Shown here in pieces: positions 10,901 through 25,900 of a DNA stretch of 64,000 nucleotides. Where the stretch lies: contig NC_067285.1 in NCBI RefSeq assembly GCF_020740795.1, positions 37,705,318 to 37,769,317 of the forward strand, in the 5' to 3' direction. The position numbers were made by a program, and so were the translations under genes. Under the pieces are notes generated by a model. The model worked only from the letters and a program-made list of their open reading frames with translations, did not search any database and was not told where the DNA came from. The stretch comes from Apus apus (Eukaryota > Chordata > Aves > Apodiformes > Apodidae). The number at the start of each line of letters is the position of its first letter. Position 1 is the first letter of the stretch.

Positions 10901-13900
10901 AAAGAATTGGATAGAGTGTGAAGAGTTGTCCCTAAGAAATAGCCATGAGCAAGTTGAAAGTTTGTGGGTGGGAATTAGGGATCGAAACACCAAAGGGAGC
11001 CTGGTGGTTGGAGTCTATCACAGACCGCCCGATCAAGTAGAGACCATTGATGAAACCTTCTCACTCCAGCTTGAGGAGACACAGCGATTGCAGGCTCTCA
11101 TCCTGCTGGGGAATTTTAACCATCCCAACATCTGTTGGAAAAGTAGCACAGCAAGTTGTAGGCAATCCAGGAGACTCCTGGCATGCCTGGATGACAACTT
11201 CTTACGTCAGGAAATTGACAGTCCTACCCGGGGGGATGTGTTATTGGACCTGATTGTCACAAATGTAAGTGAACTCTTTAGGGATATCAAAGTTGAAGGC
11301 AGCCTGGGCTGCAGTGACCATACACTGGTGGAGTTCACTGTCTAAGGGGTAAGGGGCAGATGAAAAGCTTAGTCAGGTCTCTGAATTTTAGGAAAGCAAA
11401 CTTCCAGCTCTTCAAGGAGTTAGTAGATAGGACCCCATGGGAAACAGCCCTCAGGGACAAGGGAGCAGAAGAGAGCTGGCAGATCTTTAAAGATGCTTTC
11501 CATAGGGTGCAAGAGGTCTCAATCCACTGGTACAGGAAGTCGGGCAAGGAAAGTAAGACACCAGCGTGGCTAAGTTGAGACCTGCTGGTTGAACTAAAAG
11601 GCAAGATACACAGGCAGTGGAAAAGGAGACAGGTATCCTGGGTAGAATATAGGGATGCTGCCCGGTGATGCAGGGATGAGGTCAGGAAGGCCAAGGCACA
11701 GCTAGAACTGAACTTGGCAAGAGATGTTAAGAAAAACAAGAAGGGCTTCTACAGGTACATAAAGCAGAAAAGGAAGGTTAAAGAAAGCATAACCCCCTGA
11801 TGAGCCACAAGGGTGAAATGGTAACAACAGACAAGGTGAAGGCTGAGGTTCTCAACAACTTTTTTGCCTCACTCTTCACTGGCAGCCCCTCTCCTCACAA
11901 CGCTCGTGTTCATGGCCCATAAGATGCAGATTAGAGAGACAAAGTCACCCCCACTGTAAGTGAAGATAAGGTTCATGACCATCTGAGGAACCTGAAGATA
12001 TACAAGTCCATGGGACCTGATGAGATACATCGCAGAGTCTTGAAGGAATTGGTGGGTGTAGTTGTCAAGCCACTATCCATGATATTTGAAAAGTCATGGC
12101 AGTCAGGTGAAGTCCCTGGTGACTGGAGGAAAGGACATGTTACGCCCGCATTTAAAAAGGGTAGAAAGGTTGGGTTGGAAGGAACCTTAAAGATCATCTA
12201 GATCCAACCCCTCTGCATGGGCAGGGACACCTCCCACTAGATTAGGTTTCATCCAACCTGGCCTTGAACACTTCCAGGGATGGGACTTACAGAGATTCCC
12301 TGGAAAGCAAGGCAGGTGATTTTGGAGTTGACCCCAACTTAGTTTTGTTTCTGTATGTCTTGATTCAGCTTTGTATGACCTTCCTTTCTTGTCTGTCAAT
12401 GGTGGCATGTCTTCTTGTCAAACTTCAGGTACTGGATTAGACTGATAAGAATGGACAAACAGGTAGTACCATGGCATCTTCTGATGGTGTTCTTTTTTTT
12501 GTCTTCTCTTGGAAAACAGGTACTTTGCCATTAGCCTCCCAAGAATCTGTGATTGTGGAGGACTTGCTCTACATTCTGATTGGTGTGGATGGAAGATACA
12601 TCACAGCACAGCCTCTGGCAGGCAGGCAGAACCGAGCCTTTTCAGTTGATCCAAACTTGGACTTGTCCATCAAAGAGCTGGTGACCAGGATTCTTCCCAT
12701 TGCAGCAAGTTACTCTGCTGTCACCAGGTACCAAGCTGGCTTTTGTCAGAGGAGGATGTTCTTGGAGCATCAGGTTGTAGGATAAACACTGTCATTGTGC
12801 AGATGTTAACTTCCAAGCTGAATTTAAACCCATGGGGTTATAAAATAAGAATGACAATGTCTTTGATTTGGTTGTAGCTAGAGAATCTCATTAACATCTA
12901 TAAATACATGAAGGCATCAGGAAGGCAGGGACAAGCTCTTGTCACTTGTGCCCTGGGATAGGACGAGGGACAATGGATTCAAACTCCAGCACAGGAAGTT
13001 CCACCTCAACATGAGGAAGAACTTCTTCACTGTGAGGGTGACAGAGCCCTGGGACAGGCTGTCCAGGGAGGTTGTGGAGTCTCCTTCTCTTGAGACTTTC
13101 AAGACCTGTCTGGATGCCTTTCTGAGTGACCTGCCCTAGTTTTGGTCCTGCTCTGGCTGCAGGGTTGGACTCGATGATCTTCAGAGATCCCTTCTAATCC
13201 CTGACATTCTGTGATTCTGTGATTCTTTTTGCTGGGTTTCTCCTCTGTGCTGCTAGTTCACTTCTTCATTCTTCTCACCTTTCCTTTGTCCTAACGTGGT
13301 CTTGGTACATTCAGGCAAAGTGCAAATAGGATATGTCTGCTGGTTCTGGCTTGTATCTTCCAATTTATTTCTCCATGGTTCCTGCTTTTTGCTCTCCTCT
13401 GGGCATCCAGAAATGATACAACCTTTGTGAGCTTCTGAGCAGGAGAATCTGCTGCTGCCTAGTTTCTGGTAGCTACTTTAAGTAGTTGTAAAAGATATTG
13501 GTACAAGGTACACCTCACCAACAGCAGATGTTTGATTCCAAGTCCCTAGAAGATGAGTAAAGAGAGAGAAGCATTTTGAAGATATGATTTATCCAACCTC
13601 TCTGACACGTCTCCATCCAGATGATAAGACTTGTGTTCAGCAGCCTCTCTCTCTCCCCACTAACATGTATGGAGCCATCTTCATCTGGTCAGATGAGTTC
13701 CTGCCGTGGCATGTGGTGTCATAAGCTAGTAACAGTGCTTTCCCCACGTGTCTGGGTGCACATTGCTTCCTTTGGAGAGCTTTTCCTGCCCTCTAATCTG
13801 TTGCTTATTCAAAGACCTTGAAAAATCTCAGCTCTGGCTGAGATGTAAAAACATGGTGGTTTTGCAAATAATTCTAGTTCCCCTGCAATTTGAGAGGAAG

Positions 13901-16900
13901 CATTTTCCCCCAGCTTTCCCTCCTAGGAAATGTGCTGATGGGAAATAGGGGAACAAAAATGTGGGACCTGAAACTCCAGCTGCAGGCTGATGTGCTTTCC
14001 AACAAGTGCTCTGCTCACATGCTTGTACAATGTTCTGAAGATAAAATTTCTGCAAATGATAGAAAGTGCCTTGCCTGAAAGAGTTTCCATTTTGCTTTTG
14101 GCAGGTTCATAGAGGAGAAGTCTTCCTTCGAGTATGGACAGGTGAATCATGCTCTGGCTGCTGCTATGCGGACTCTCATCAAGGAGTACATGATTCTGAT
14201 CACCCAGCTGGAACATCTTCAGAGGCAGGGACTTCTGTCACTGCAGAAACTCTGGTTTTATATCCAGCCCACCATGAGGACCCTGGAGATTCTTGCTTCA
14301 CTTGGTAAATTTCAAAAATACACTCATTGCATTTTGGCAGGTGCATGACACCTGCTGAAAACCGTAGAGAGCAGCAGTGCAGGCAGGACACCTGTCCTTT
14401 CAGTTTTATCTTACATTAAAGAATAAAGCCAAGGGGAACTGTACTTGTCCAGCAGCTCCAGGGCTGAGCATGCTCTTCAGAGCTGTCATGAAGTACATCC
14501 ATGCCCTTCAGATCAGTTGTGTCCACCACTTCTGTCTCTACTCAGCTTCTTCCCAGGTGCCTGTCCAGCTGGTGTGGATGTGTAACCACAAATCGGTTCA
14601 ACCAAGAGGAAACCTTGGAAGTTTCTAGTCCAGCCCTTTACTCACAGCTACAGCTGGTTGCTCAGGGCCATGTCCAGGTGATTCTGGACAATCCCCAGCA
14701 GTGGAAATCCCCCACCATTCTGGAGCCTTTTCCATTACTTCACCACCCTTTTTGTGAACATTGCTTTCTGCATCTCCAACTAGAATTGCCCTTCTTGTAA
14801 CTTTTGCCCTTTTGATATTGTCACTGGGCTCCTCCAAGAGGAACCTCATACCATCTCCTCTAGAACCATCAGTTGGATAGGGAAGGAGTGGTGTTCAACT
14901 GCTCCCAACTTCATCTTCTCTCAGCAAACAAGCTCAGATCCTTGAGGCTTTCCTTGTATGTCCTGGGCACCAGCCCCACTCCCCGCCCAGCTTATCTTCT
15001 GCTGGACTCTTCATTTTGTCCTTCATCCTGGGGGGCCCCAAACTGAGCACAGTGTCCCAATGTCCCTCACCAGTGCTGGGCAGAGTGGTATCATCACTGA
15101 CAGTGCAGCCCTGGGTGCAGTTGGTTTTCAGCACTGCAGGGACATGCAACTGAGCCATTGTCAGCTGGTTGTCCACCAAGACCCCTTGTGTGTTCTGGAC
15201 ATAAATACCTATTCTATTTACAGTCTGGAATTGGATGATCCCTCTTGGTATTCACTTTTCCTGAAATGTTCAGGTTTTTGGAACACAGAAGTTAGCCAAC
15301 TACGTTAAGGATTCCTTCAGTTGGAAACTGATGGCAGTGCTGTATTCCTCTGTCCCTACATCCATTTTGTGGTGGCAAACTAGAAATTTCACTGTCAACC
15401 TGCCTAAATCCTGGTGTTCAAGAAATATGCATGGCTACCTCAGTGTTATGGTTGAGAACAGAAGTGCTTCTAAGGTCAGAGGTTTCTCAACCAACCCACT
15501 GTGTTTCTTTCATTACCACCTGGGTGCTGGATCTACCTGGCAGTAGAGGGAGTCCTAGCAGTGTAGGAGGCCTTGGGACTCTAAGCCACTTTGTGTCTAC
15601 CTGAGTTCAGTTCTTCCCTGGACAGTTGAGCTTGGTTATTGCATTTTCAGATGGTAGGTTTTCATTTCAGGACATTTCAGGGTGTAAGCTGTTGGTTGTG
15701 TGGTGAAATGGCCTTGCATTGTCACAGCTGGGGTCTGCAGCTGACATGGAGATCTGTGACTGAGGGTGGCCAGCTAATCAACTGCTAACTTCATGAAGTT
15801 TAACAGCTTGTGCGATTAATCTGCCTCAGCTTTGTGTCTTATGTCTGTATTTTTAAATTTTAGCTACTTCTGTGGACAAAGGTGAGTGCATGGGAGGATC
15901 AACCCTGAGCTTACTCCATGACAGGACTTTCAACTACACGGGGGACAGCCAGGCCCAGGAGCTGTGCCTGTATCTAACCAAGGCAGCCAGTGTGCCTTAC
16001 TTTGAAATTCTGGAAAAGTGGATCTATCGAGGCATCATCAATGATCCCTACAGGTAAAGAACAGTTAAGGAATGACAATGAAAATCAAAAGTTCAGAAAG
16101 ACTATTCAGGTCTTTGGAGTATTCTGCTTCGGTGCCCCCGTCCCTCTGCTCTGCAGAGTCTGCGTAGCCCAGGGGCCTGAGGTAGACAAGGCAGCACTGC
16201 AGGCAAGGGGAGCTGCTGGAACATGTTCAGCTGTCATTCTGATTTGATTCAGTTGTTATGCACTCAGAGACACTCTCACTTGCTTTGTTTTTCCAAATTC
16301 AAGGAAATCACAGGCAAAACACAACAGTTCCAGGATGCAGTCCACTCAAACTGCACCTTACCCATGCTTGTCCACCATTAAGTGTTCTCCCACATCCTCA
16401 TCCTCTTCACAACAGGGGTGAGCCCTCCTCTCACATCATAGAATCATAGAATCTTAGAATATGCTGAGTTGGAAGGGACCCATCAGGATCATTGAGTCCG
16501 ACTCCTGTCCCTGTGTGGGGCACCCCAAGAATCACACCACGTGCCTGAGAGCATTATCCAAATGCTTCTTGAGCTCAGGCAGGCTTGGTGCTGGGACCAT
16601 TGCCCTGGGAGCTTGTTTCAATGTTCAACACCCTCTGGGTGAAAAACCTTTTCCTGATAATGCTTCTATATATAGCCTCCTTTCAGTTCTGGATTGGAAT
16701 GTGTTTTCGGGAGGTAATTTTGCTTATAGATCATATTACCAGTTTACAAGTCAAAAAAAGTAATCTTCATTGTACCACTTCCTGCTTCTAAACATCTGCT
16801 TTAACTGTCCAGTGAGTTCATGGTGGAGGAACACGAGCTGCAGAAGGAGAAGATTCAGGAGGACTATAATGACAAGTATTGGGATCAAAGATACACTGTG

Positions 16901-19900
16901 GTTCAGCAACAGATTCCCTCATTCTTGCAGAAAATGGCTGACAAAATCCTAAGCACAGGTAGGTGAAGGTATGCTTCTGATGGAGGAATTGTAGAATCAG
17001 AATCATAGGGATTGGAAGGGACCTCTGAAGATCATCCTGTCCAACCCCCCTGCTGTAGCAGGAACACCCGGGGCAGATCACACAGGAATGTGTCCAGATG
17101 GGTCTGGAAAGTCTCCAGAGAAGGAGCCTCCACAACCTCTCTGGGCAGCCTGTCCCAGGGCTCTGTCACCCTCACAGCAAAGAAGTTTCTCCTCATGTTG
17201 AGGTGGAACTTCCTGTGTTGTCACTTGGTGCCGTTTCCCCTCATCCTGTCACAGGCACCACTGAACAGAGACTGGCCCATTCCTGACGCCTATCACCTGC
17301 AGATATTTATAGACATTAATAAGGACCCCTCTTAGTCTTCTCAAGACTAAACAGCCCCAGGTCTCTCAGCTTTCCCTCATATGACAGATGTTCCAGACCC
17401 TTAATCATCCTTGTAGCCTCCATTGGAGTCTTTCCAGTATATCCCTGAGGTATCACGAGACAATCGTTACCATTCTTTGCGTTAAGATGAAGCAAATGTC
17501 CTCCTACTTGGTCCTTGAACTTCTTGTTCAGCTGAACTTCTCAGAGGATTAGAAGAATCTGGTTTAAAAGGAACCCCAGATCCTATAAATAAAACAACCT
17601 GTGGGAAGGAGTCCAGCACAAGAGGAGCTGTCTGTCCTGCTGTTTCATGGGGACACTTTTCCAGCAGCTAGCTAGATGGAGCTAGACAACAGGGCTTTGA
17701 ACATGCTGTGTTAATTGGGGTGCTTCAGTGAAGCACACATCCTGTGCTGCCCTAATCCTGTCCCCTAAGCACGAAACCCTTCCAAAGCTCCTGAATTGCA
17801 GCACCAGATCCTCAGAGTTTCTGACTATCTGCAGAGATGTTTTGCCACTGCTGGGAGCCAAACCCATTTCTAAATCTCTCCTTCAATAATAGACTGGGTG
17901 CCTCATTTAAAAATCTGTGTCATCTTTTGAAAGGTGTGTCCAACTTCCAGTAGAACTTGGTGCAAACATTTCACAGTACCTCTTCCTCTTGAAGAGAGTT
18001 CTCTGGAACCCTTGTTGGCTGTAGAGTAGGTGTCAATATGGGTAATTCTTTTTGTTTCTAGGGAAATACCTGAATGTTGTACGAGAATGTGGAAGGGATG
18101 TCACCTGCCCTGTGGCTAAGGAGGTTATCTACACTTTAAAAGAGCGAGCCTACGTAGAACAAATAGAAAAAGCATATAACTATGCTAGCAAAGTCCTTCT
18201 GGATTTCCTAATGGAGGAGAAAGAGCTGGTGGCTCACCTAAGGTTTGATTTTATTTCACTAAGTGCATGTTCTATAAATGGGGATCTGACAGGGAACATA
18301 AGTTAGCTCTCTTCTTGCCATGTTAGGAATGCATTGTGTTTCTGTTGGAAGGTTGACCTGAAACAATGATTTATTTTTTTTTCCCTGAAGAAAAAAGAAA
18401 GAAAAAAAAGTGTATCATCATAGAAATGTTGGGTGGAAATGGTGTCTGAGTGTCTCTAGTCCAACTTACTTGGAAGGCTATTGCAAAAATACGGTCGTGG
18501 CTGTCATGGCTTTGTCTAGCTCAGTCCCTAAACCTGTCCTTGGTGTGGACTTCCCCTACTGCTCTCATGACTTGTCCCACCTGGGAAGGGAGTTTCCTAT
18601 TATCGTCTGGTATCATCAAAAAGAGTTTAATGTGAATAAGAAACAGTTTGATAAGCATCTCACCAATATATGCCATGGTTATTGTTCATGCAAACATTGG
18701 GAGCTGGAATACAGAATTAGCCCCAAGTTCCAGCACAGGGTTTTTCTTAACATTGTCATTTTTTAAAGTTCATTTTAGTGACCTATATTTTGTTTCATGT
18801 AACATGTTCAGCCAGGGGCATTGTCATGTGCAAACTCCAGCTTTCTGGTGAGAATCATGTTTTTAGTTTATTACTGTCTTCAGTAAACAGTAGAACCAGG
18901 GATCTTAACTGTCCAGGAGACCAAGACAGCAATGAATAGGTAGGGAACTGCAGTTGATAGCTGCTTGTAAGGTACTGACACCTGATACCAGAGGTTCTAC
19001 TTCAGAGTAGTGACACAATGTGAGACAAAGTGGTCTGAGCTTGGTGGGACAAACCCACAGTATCATTCTGGTTGGAAAAAACCTTCAAGATCATTGAAGT
19101 GGGATTGTTGACAGCATTTAATCAAAGTTTATTTGGCATTGGTGCTCTGGGATGTGCCAGGAGTAAGCATCTCACTCCATACAAGTTGTGTCCTCAGGTC
19201 ACCACTGACACTGTCTGGACTTCCTCATGACTGAGAGAGTTGTCTTGGTTCAAGAGAGCAATGGAAGTCAGGGAAACAGAGGGGCTGAGTGTCATCCCAA
19301 ATTGACAATGTTCAGGAATCTGCAACCACATTGTGTTAAGGCTGTGCTGGTCCCATTTTTGCTGTGAAAGCTGCAGTTATTATGTGTGATAAGCCCAGAG
19401 AGTTGCAGTGAACAGGGAGTGATCCAGTTGGTGGCCAGTCCCCACTGGTGTCCCCTAGGGCTAAGGGTTGGGGCTGGTCTTGTTCAGTAACTTTATCAAT
19501 GATCTGGGTGAGGGGATCGAGGACTTCCTCAGCAAGTTTTCAGATGATACCAAGTTGGGAAGGAGTCTTGATCTGCTCGAGGGCAGGAAGGCTCTGCAGA
19601 GGGACCTGGACAGGCGGGATTGATGGGCTGAGACCAATTGCATGAGGTTCAACAAGACCAAGTGTCATGTCCTGCCCTTGGGTCACAACAACCCCAGGCA
19701 ATGCTACAGGCTTGGGGAGGAGTGTCTGGAAAGCCACCCAGCAGAAAAGGACCTGGGGGTGATGATTTACAGCTGGATGAACATGAGCCAGCAGTGTGCC
19801 CAGGTGGCCAAGAAGGCCACCAGCATCCTGGCCTGCATCAGGAGTAGTGTGGCCAGCAGGAGTGGGGAGGTGATCGTGCCCCTGTGCTGGCACTGGTGAG

Positions 19901-22900
19901 GCTGCACCCTGAGTACTGGGGTCAGTTCTGGGCCTCTCATTACAAGAAGGACATTGAAGTGCTGGAGCATGTCCAGAGGAGAGCAACCAAGCTGCTGAAA
20001 GGTCTGGAGCACAAGTCCTATGAGGAGAGGCTGAGGGAACCAGCGTTGTTTAGTTTGGAGAGGAGGAATCCAAGGGGAGACCTCATTGCTCTCTACAACT
20101 GCCTGAAAGGAGGTTGTGAGGTGGCTCTTCTTCCAAGGGACAAGTGATAGGATGAGGAGCTGGCCTGAAGTTGCACCAGGGGAGGTTCGGACTGGATATT
20201 AGGAAGAATTTCTTTGCCGAGCGACTGGTCAGGCACTGGCTGCCCAGGAAGGTGGTAGAGTCACCATCCCTGGAAGTATTAAAAAAATCGTGTAGATGTG
20301 GCTCTTCAAGACTTGCTCAGTGGGCATGGGGGGTTTTATGGGGTTGTGTGGTGGTGGTGTTTTTATGGGGAGTGTGGTTGTGGTTTTTCCTTTTTTTTTT
20401 TTGTTTTTTCACCTTGTGTTGACAGTGGGCTCAGTGATCATAGAGGTCTTTTTCAACTGTGACAATTCCATGATTCTGTGGGTTTTGGGCATGCACTCAG
20501 ATAATCCTGAAAGAAGCTCCTGGCACACTGCAATTGACTTGCCCTGGTGCCAAGTGAAAACCGAAGATTCTGCTGTAGCAGAAGTCACCCTAAGTAGCTG
20601 TAGTACTTAAAAATCATCCCAGGTTGTTCATTAGAGGAATCCAAGGTTCTGCTCTGAACTGGCAGCTGCCACTTGGATGGTCTAGACTGGGTGCCAGGTG
20701 GGCTGTTGTGCAGGGTAGCAGTGTGAGCCTCCACCCAGCAATGTCCTGCAGACCTTTTTTTTTTTTCTAAGGTGCCTTTTTCAAGGCAAAAACCCCCAAC
20801 AAGAACAGCAGCAGCCCTGATCTGACTGCACGAGACCATCCTGCCAGAGGTGGAAGGGTGGAGGGGGCATGCCTAAAAGAGGAGTCTCCAAATGGGTGAT
20901 TTATGGCTGTTCTGGGAAGATGAGCATTTTGTGATCAGACCCAGGAGGCTGGCTGGCTGGATTGCTTTTGTTCCTTTATGTTTAATATGGATCAGGTTGG
21001 ACTTTACAAAGCAGAATCAATTCTCCCTTCATTTTCTTGAGCAGATCCATAAAACACTATTTCCTGATGGATCAGGGGGACTTTTTTGTTCACTTCATGG
21101 ATCTGACGGAAGAGGAACTCAAGAAGCCTGTAGATGACATCATAACCACGAGGCTGGAGGCTCTGCTGGAGTTAGCCCTGCGAATGAGCACAGCCAACAC
21201 AGATCCTTTTAAGGATGATTTAAAGGTAAGGTTGTAGGTAAGCAGAAGATCAATTTGAGCAGAAGGCCTACCATGGTTCAAGAAGATCTGTGTGTCTATA
21301 AGGACCTGCTGAGTGTACAGTGAAGGAAAAGAGAATTGATGGCTGACCTTCTGTAGACCTTCTCTGGAGTAAGTCATCTTTCATCCAGGTTGGCAACTGG
21401 GAGGACCCACCCTGTGTTTTCTTGCTGGTGTCTGAACATGGAGGAGGTGCTTTTGGGTGGCCTCAGGATGAGGTGGAAGCAGTAGTGTGTCTCATCCTTA
21501 TTCTCAGCTCATTTTGGAGGACAAGAAAATACCTGATGGGAAGTCCTGCCTTTTGATGTTGGCATGTTTTTACAGATGTGAAGCAGCCCAGAGGTTGATC
21601 CTGGGGAGTCTGAGATCTGAGTAGACCTTGCAAGAGGCTGAGGGCAGGGGGGTGCAATCAGCAGAGCAGTTTGTTTTGTGCTGACTAGTACACACTGCAG
21701 TGACACTGCTCTGGTGTCTCCTGCTCTACTCCAGACCATACCATTCACTAGTGCTTCCTAGGTTGGTCTGATGACTTAAGAACCACTGATAATTTCTGCC
21801 ACACGTTTGTTGCTACACAGTACCTGGAAGTGTCCTGTGGCTTAATTTTTTTCCTGCTCTTCCTTTATAGATTGACTTGATGCCCCATGACCTCATCACC
21901 CAGCTCTTGAGAGTACTGGCCATAGAAACCAAGCAAGAGAAGGCCATTATCAGTGCAGACCCCACAGAGCTCACTCTCAGCGGTCTGGAAGCATTTTCCT
22001 TTGACTACATTGTTAAGTGGCCTCTGTCCCTTATTATAAACAGGTAAAGTATCAATCCACTGAAGATTAAAGAGGCAGAAGCTTCTTTTATGGGGTTGAA
22101 GTGCATTTCCACACAGTAAAACACTGAAAAGCATGTATCCTTAAAGGGATGTTAGAAGTTGCTGACTGGTAGGGAAAGCCTTGGGGTTCCTGAGCCCTGC
22201 TTGATCCATTTGTAGGCCATGAAATATCGTTGTCTCTTCAGCAGATCTGTGCTAGACCATGTCATGCTTGGAAAGCTTAGCTTTCCTTTTAAATTGTGTG
22301 AATACATAGATTAAAGCCTGCTCCCTGGTTTTCCTTGTGGCTGGTCACCCAGTTTTCATTTGTCCATGGCTTTCTGAAGTGTGTCCCCTGAGAAGGTGAA
22401 CTTTGACAAGAGAGCATCCATGCAAGAATCCACCATTTCTCAACTGTGGGGAGCAGAAAAAAATGCACTTGCTATTATCCCTGGTTGCAAACTGGAAGGC
22501 TGCAGGTTGTTGCTGGAAAATACCAAACTATTTTGCATTTAAGCGAGTTGTGAGGGACTCAACAGTTCATTTTTCTGCTGGGCTTTGTCCCCTGCTTCCC
22601 TGGAGAAAAACAGGCTGCTGTGAGCCAGGGCAAAAGGGATGAGCAGTGCCACCTGCACAGGGTGACAGATGTTGAATAGTGAACTGCCAACAGCGAGTTG
22701 GTCCCTTCCTTTCACCTTTAAAAAAATGAGTTGACATGGTGGCACTTCTCTAATGCCCCAATGCCTTTGAAATGGTGTCTCTTTATTTCACATAGAGGGT
22801 GGCAGCTCTGCAAGTGAAAATACTCTTTGGTCGGGCCTCACCAACTGTATTGACTGGAGCTGAGCAGACACCTACACTCAAGTGTCTGAGTGCAGACCTG

Positions 22901-25900
22901 AATCCAGTCCCTGAAGCTATAAATAAGCATCCCATCTGCTCTGACAGTGTGTTGCTGGCAGGGTAGTGCTGCCGGTAGCTTGGTTACAGCTTTTGCTTTG
23001 TCTTCTTGGAGAATCCTGGTGGGTTGTTTTGGTGCTCTTAGGACAGTGGGTACCTGACCAGAGGCTTTCAGCCCTCCATCCAAGCACCTACAGAGGTGAG
23101 CTTTCTATGGGTACCTTGAGAGACATGAAGAAAGAGGCTGGTGATGTACCTGCTGGCAGGGAGTACAGAGGAGGGACTCTTGGAGAGAAATTATTTGTGA
23201 TGTGATTTTTTTTTTATCCCCCCCCTTGGTTCAAATTGTTTCAGCATGGATCTGTGTGTGTCTGAGGGCGTGAGGAACATACTGTGTGAAGTCTCTTTGC
23301 CTTTGAGCAGCCTCAGCCTTCACAGCTTAGTCTGTCAATCAGAACAGGGCTTCTTCATCTGGCTGTTTTTCTCCTTTCTTTCCAGGAAAGCACTGACAAG
23401 ATACCAGATGCTTTTCAGACACATGTTCTATTGCAAACATGTGGAAAGGCAGTTGTGCAACGTTTGGATCAGCAACAAGACAGCCAAGCAGTTCTCCCTG
23501 CATTCAGCTAAGTGGTATGGCCTTTTTTTTCCGCTGGATCAGATCTTACAGGTTGAGGTCAAAATACAACATTTTAGGTTTCATTCCTCTTTGTTGGTGT
23601 GGAGTTTTGAAAAGGAAGAGATGGAGTTTAGGGTTAGCTCCTTCTACAGCAGTTACAGCAGAGGACACCTGTGCACATTGAAGTGTTCACTTAACAAGGA
23701 AGGCTAGCAAGCCATTTATCGTGTTCATTTTTCCCTGCTGACAAAGGAATGTCTCACTTAAGAGTTACACTAGGAAAATTGCTTTAATATGAAAGTTTTA
23801 ATGAAATAAAAGCAAATATTCAAAGTCTTCATCCAATCCACAGCAGATTCAAAACTCTGACCCTGGTACTTGAGGGAAAGCGCTTGGAATGTTTGGAAAA
23901 TAATCAGAAATGGTTTGGATTAACTTGATAATCCCTCTCACACTGCAGCAGTGAATTTGCTAGGACAGAAATATTGAGCTCTGCTTGACTGTGCAAGCCT
24001 GGTGGTGGTTCTCCATGGCATTTGCTAGCTCTGAGTTGTGTGGGTGTGATTTCTCCCCTAGGTTTGCTGGTGCTTTCACACTGCGGCAGCGGATGCTGAA
24101 TTTTGTACAGAATATCCAGTATTACATGATGTTTGAAGTGATGGAGCCAACGTGGCACATCCTTGAGAAGAACCTGAAACTGGTGAGTGTGCATACTTGA
24201 GAGAAGTTGGAACAGAAGTATTGACAGTCAATTTAAGAGAGGGGGAAAAAAGCCTAGTTTCAGTTGCTGCAGGTGTCTGTTAGTTTTGTTAGAGGCACTT
24301 GGGTATCTGTTGTTCTTGTCACAGCTCCTGGAAGGAAACAGAAGGCAGATGTACATCATCTTCTCTCTGGTAGGCATCATTTGATTAGATGCTTCTGGGT
24401 TGCCCATCTTTTCCCTCTTACAGGGTGAAAAACATTTATCTAGTGTACCAAACAACAGAACACCCCTGCATTAAAGCCACAGCAGCTCTCTTGGTAGCTC
24501 TCTGAGGAGCCCTGTGAACCTTCTACATCAACTTATAGTTTCTGCTGTGGTCTAGGAGGCTGTTCTGGGCTCTGCTAACCAATCTGTCATCCTTTCTCCT
24601 GGAGAATTCACAGGAGGTATTTGGTCTAGGGTTGTAAGCAGCTCTGGCTAGGACTTCTGAACAAGAAGAGGTTTTGTGTCAAGCCCCTGGATGAGCTGAG
24701 AAAAGTGTACTTGGTGCTTTGTTTTCTTGGAAGTTTAGGTTTGCAAAATGTAGCACTCAATTTCCTTTCCTTGAGTCAAGGTACTTGAAGTCATCCTGTC
24801 CTGGACTCTTACATCCTGATTTCAGGTAGTGCTTCCTTTCAGTCTCTGTTGAGGTGTCCTGGAAGGGATTGTTCATTGCAGGCTGTGTTGACAGCATCCC
24901 CTGAGGAGAAGAGACAATCTGCTGACTCCAGGGTTTTTCCAGAGACTTTCTATCTGAAGATCCACCTCTGCTTTGGCTCTCAGCCATTGAGTTTCTCTGC
25001 TCCTTCAGAGATATAGTGATGTTGAAGCATATGGATTTCAGTTCCAAAAATAAATCTGCCAGTTTATACTGTTTCTCAGAGCAGCCTATTCCCAAGAAAT
25101 GTCTGTAAACCAAAGCTTGTGATAGCCCAAGTGGGCAGAACTTTTCCTTCACTGTGGAGCATCTGTGAGCCTCTTTAGCCTGCCAGGTATGTTGAGATAG
25201 CAGGTATGAAGCGACTTTTCTGGCACTGAGGAAAGGTCTTTTCATGGCTGTATGGCAAGAAGGAGATCTGGCTGTGCCTTCACCACATACTTCTTCATTT
25301 GTGAAACCTGGAGGGCTGCAGCAGCCTTTTGTAGAGCATTTCTACCACTGCTCTGTATGTGAAGGGCTCCTCCAAGTAATGGGTGCAGTAGTAGCAACTC
25401 AAAGGTACCCATGATGTGACAATGTACACAGGTCATCACTTGAAACTGAGAACATTTTTGGCAAGTTAGCAAGGTCTTTGAGATGTAATCCAAATGTCTG
25501 TTTGCCTCCCATCCAAACAGAAACAGAATGTTGGGGGTTGGAAGGGACCTCTGGAGATCCTCGAGTCCAAGCCCCCCTGCCAGAGTAGAACCAAAACTAG
25601 GGCAGGTCACTCAGAAAGGCATCCAGACAGGTCTTGAAAGTCTTCAGAGAAGGAGACTCTGCAACCTCTGTGGGCAGCCTGTCCCAGGGCTCTGTCACCC
25701 TCACAGCAAAGAAGTTCTTCCTCATGTTGAGGTGGAACTTCCTGTGCTGGAGTTTGAATCCATTGCCCCTCGTCCTATCCCAGGGCACAAGTGACAAGAG
25801 CTTGTCCCTGCCTTCTTGATGCCCTCATGTATTTATAGATATTAATTAGATCCCCCCTCAGTCTTCTCTCTAGGCTGAACAGGCCCAGGTCTCTCAGCCT

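Noticed and set aside
10827-11343. 172-codon ORF as a host gene
   Set aside because: It is the CR1 endonuclease domain with a mutated catalytic residue.
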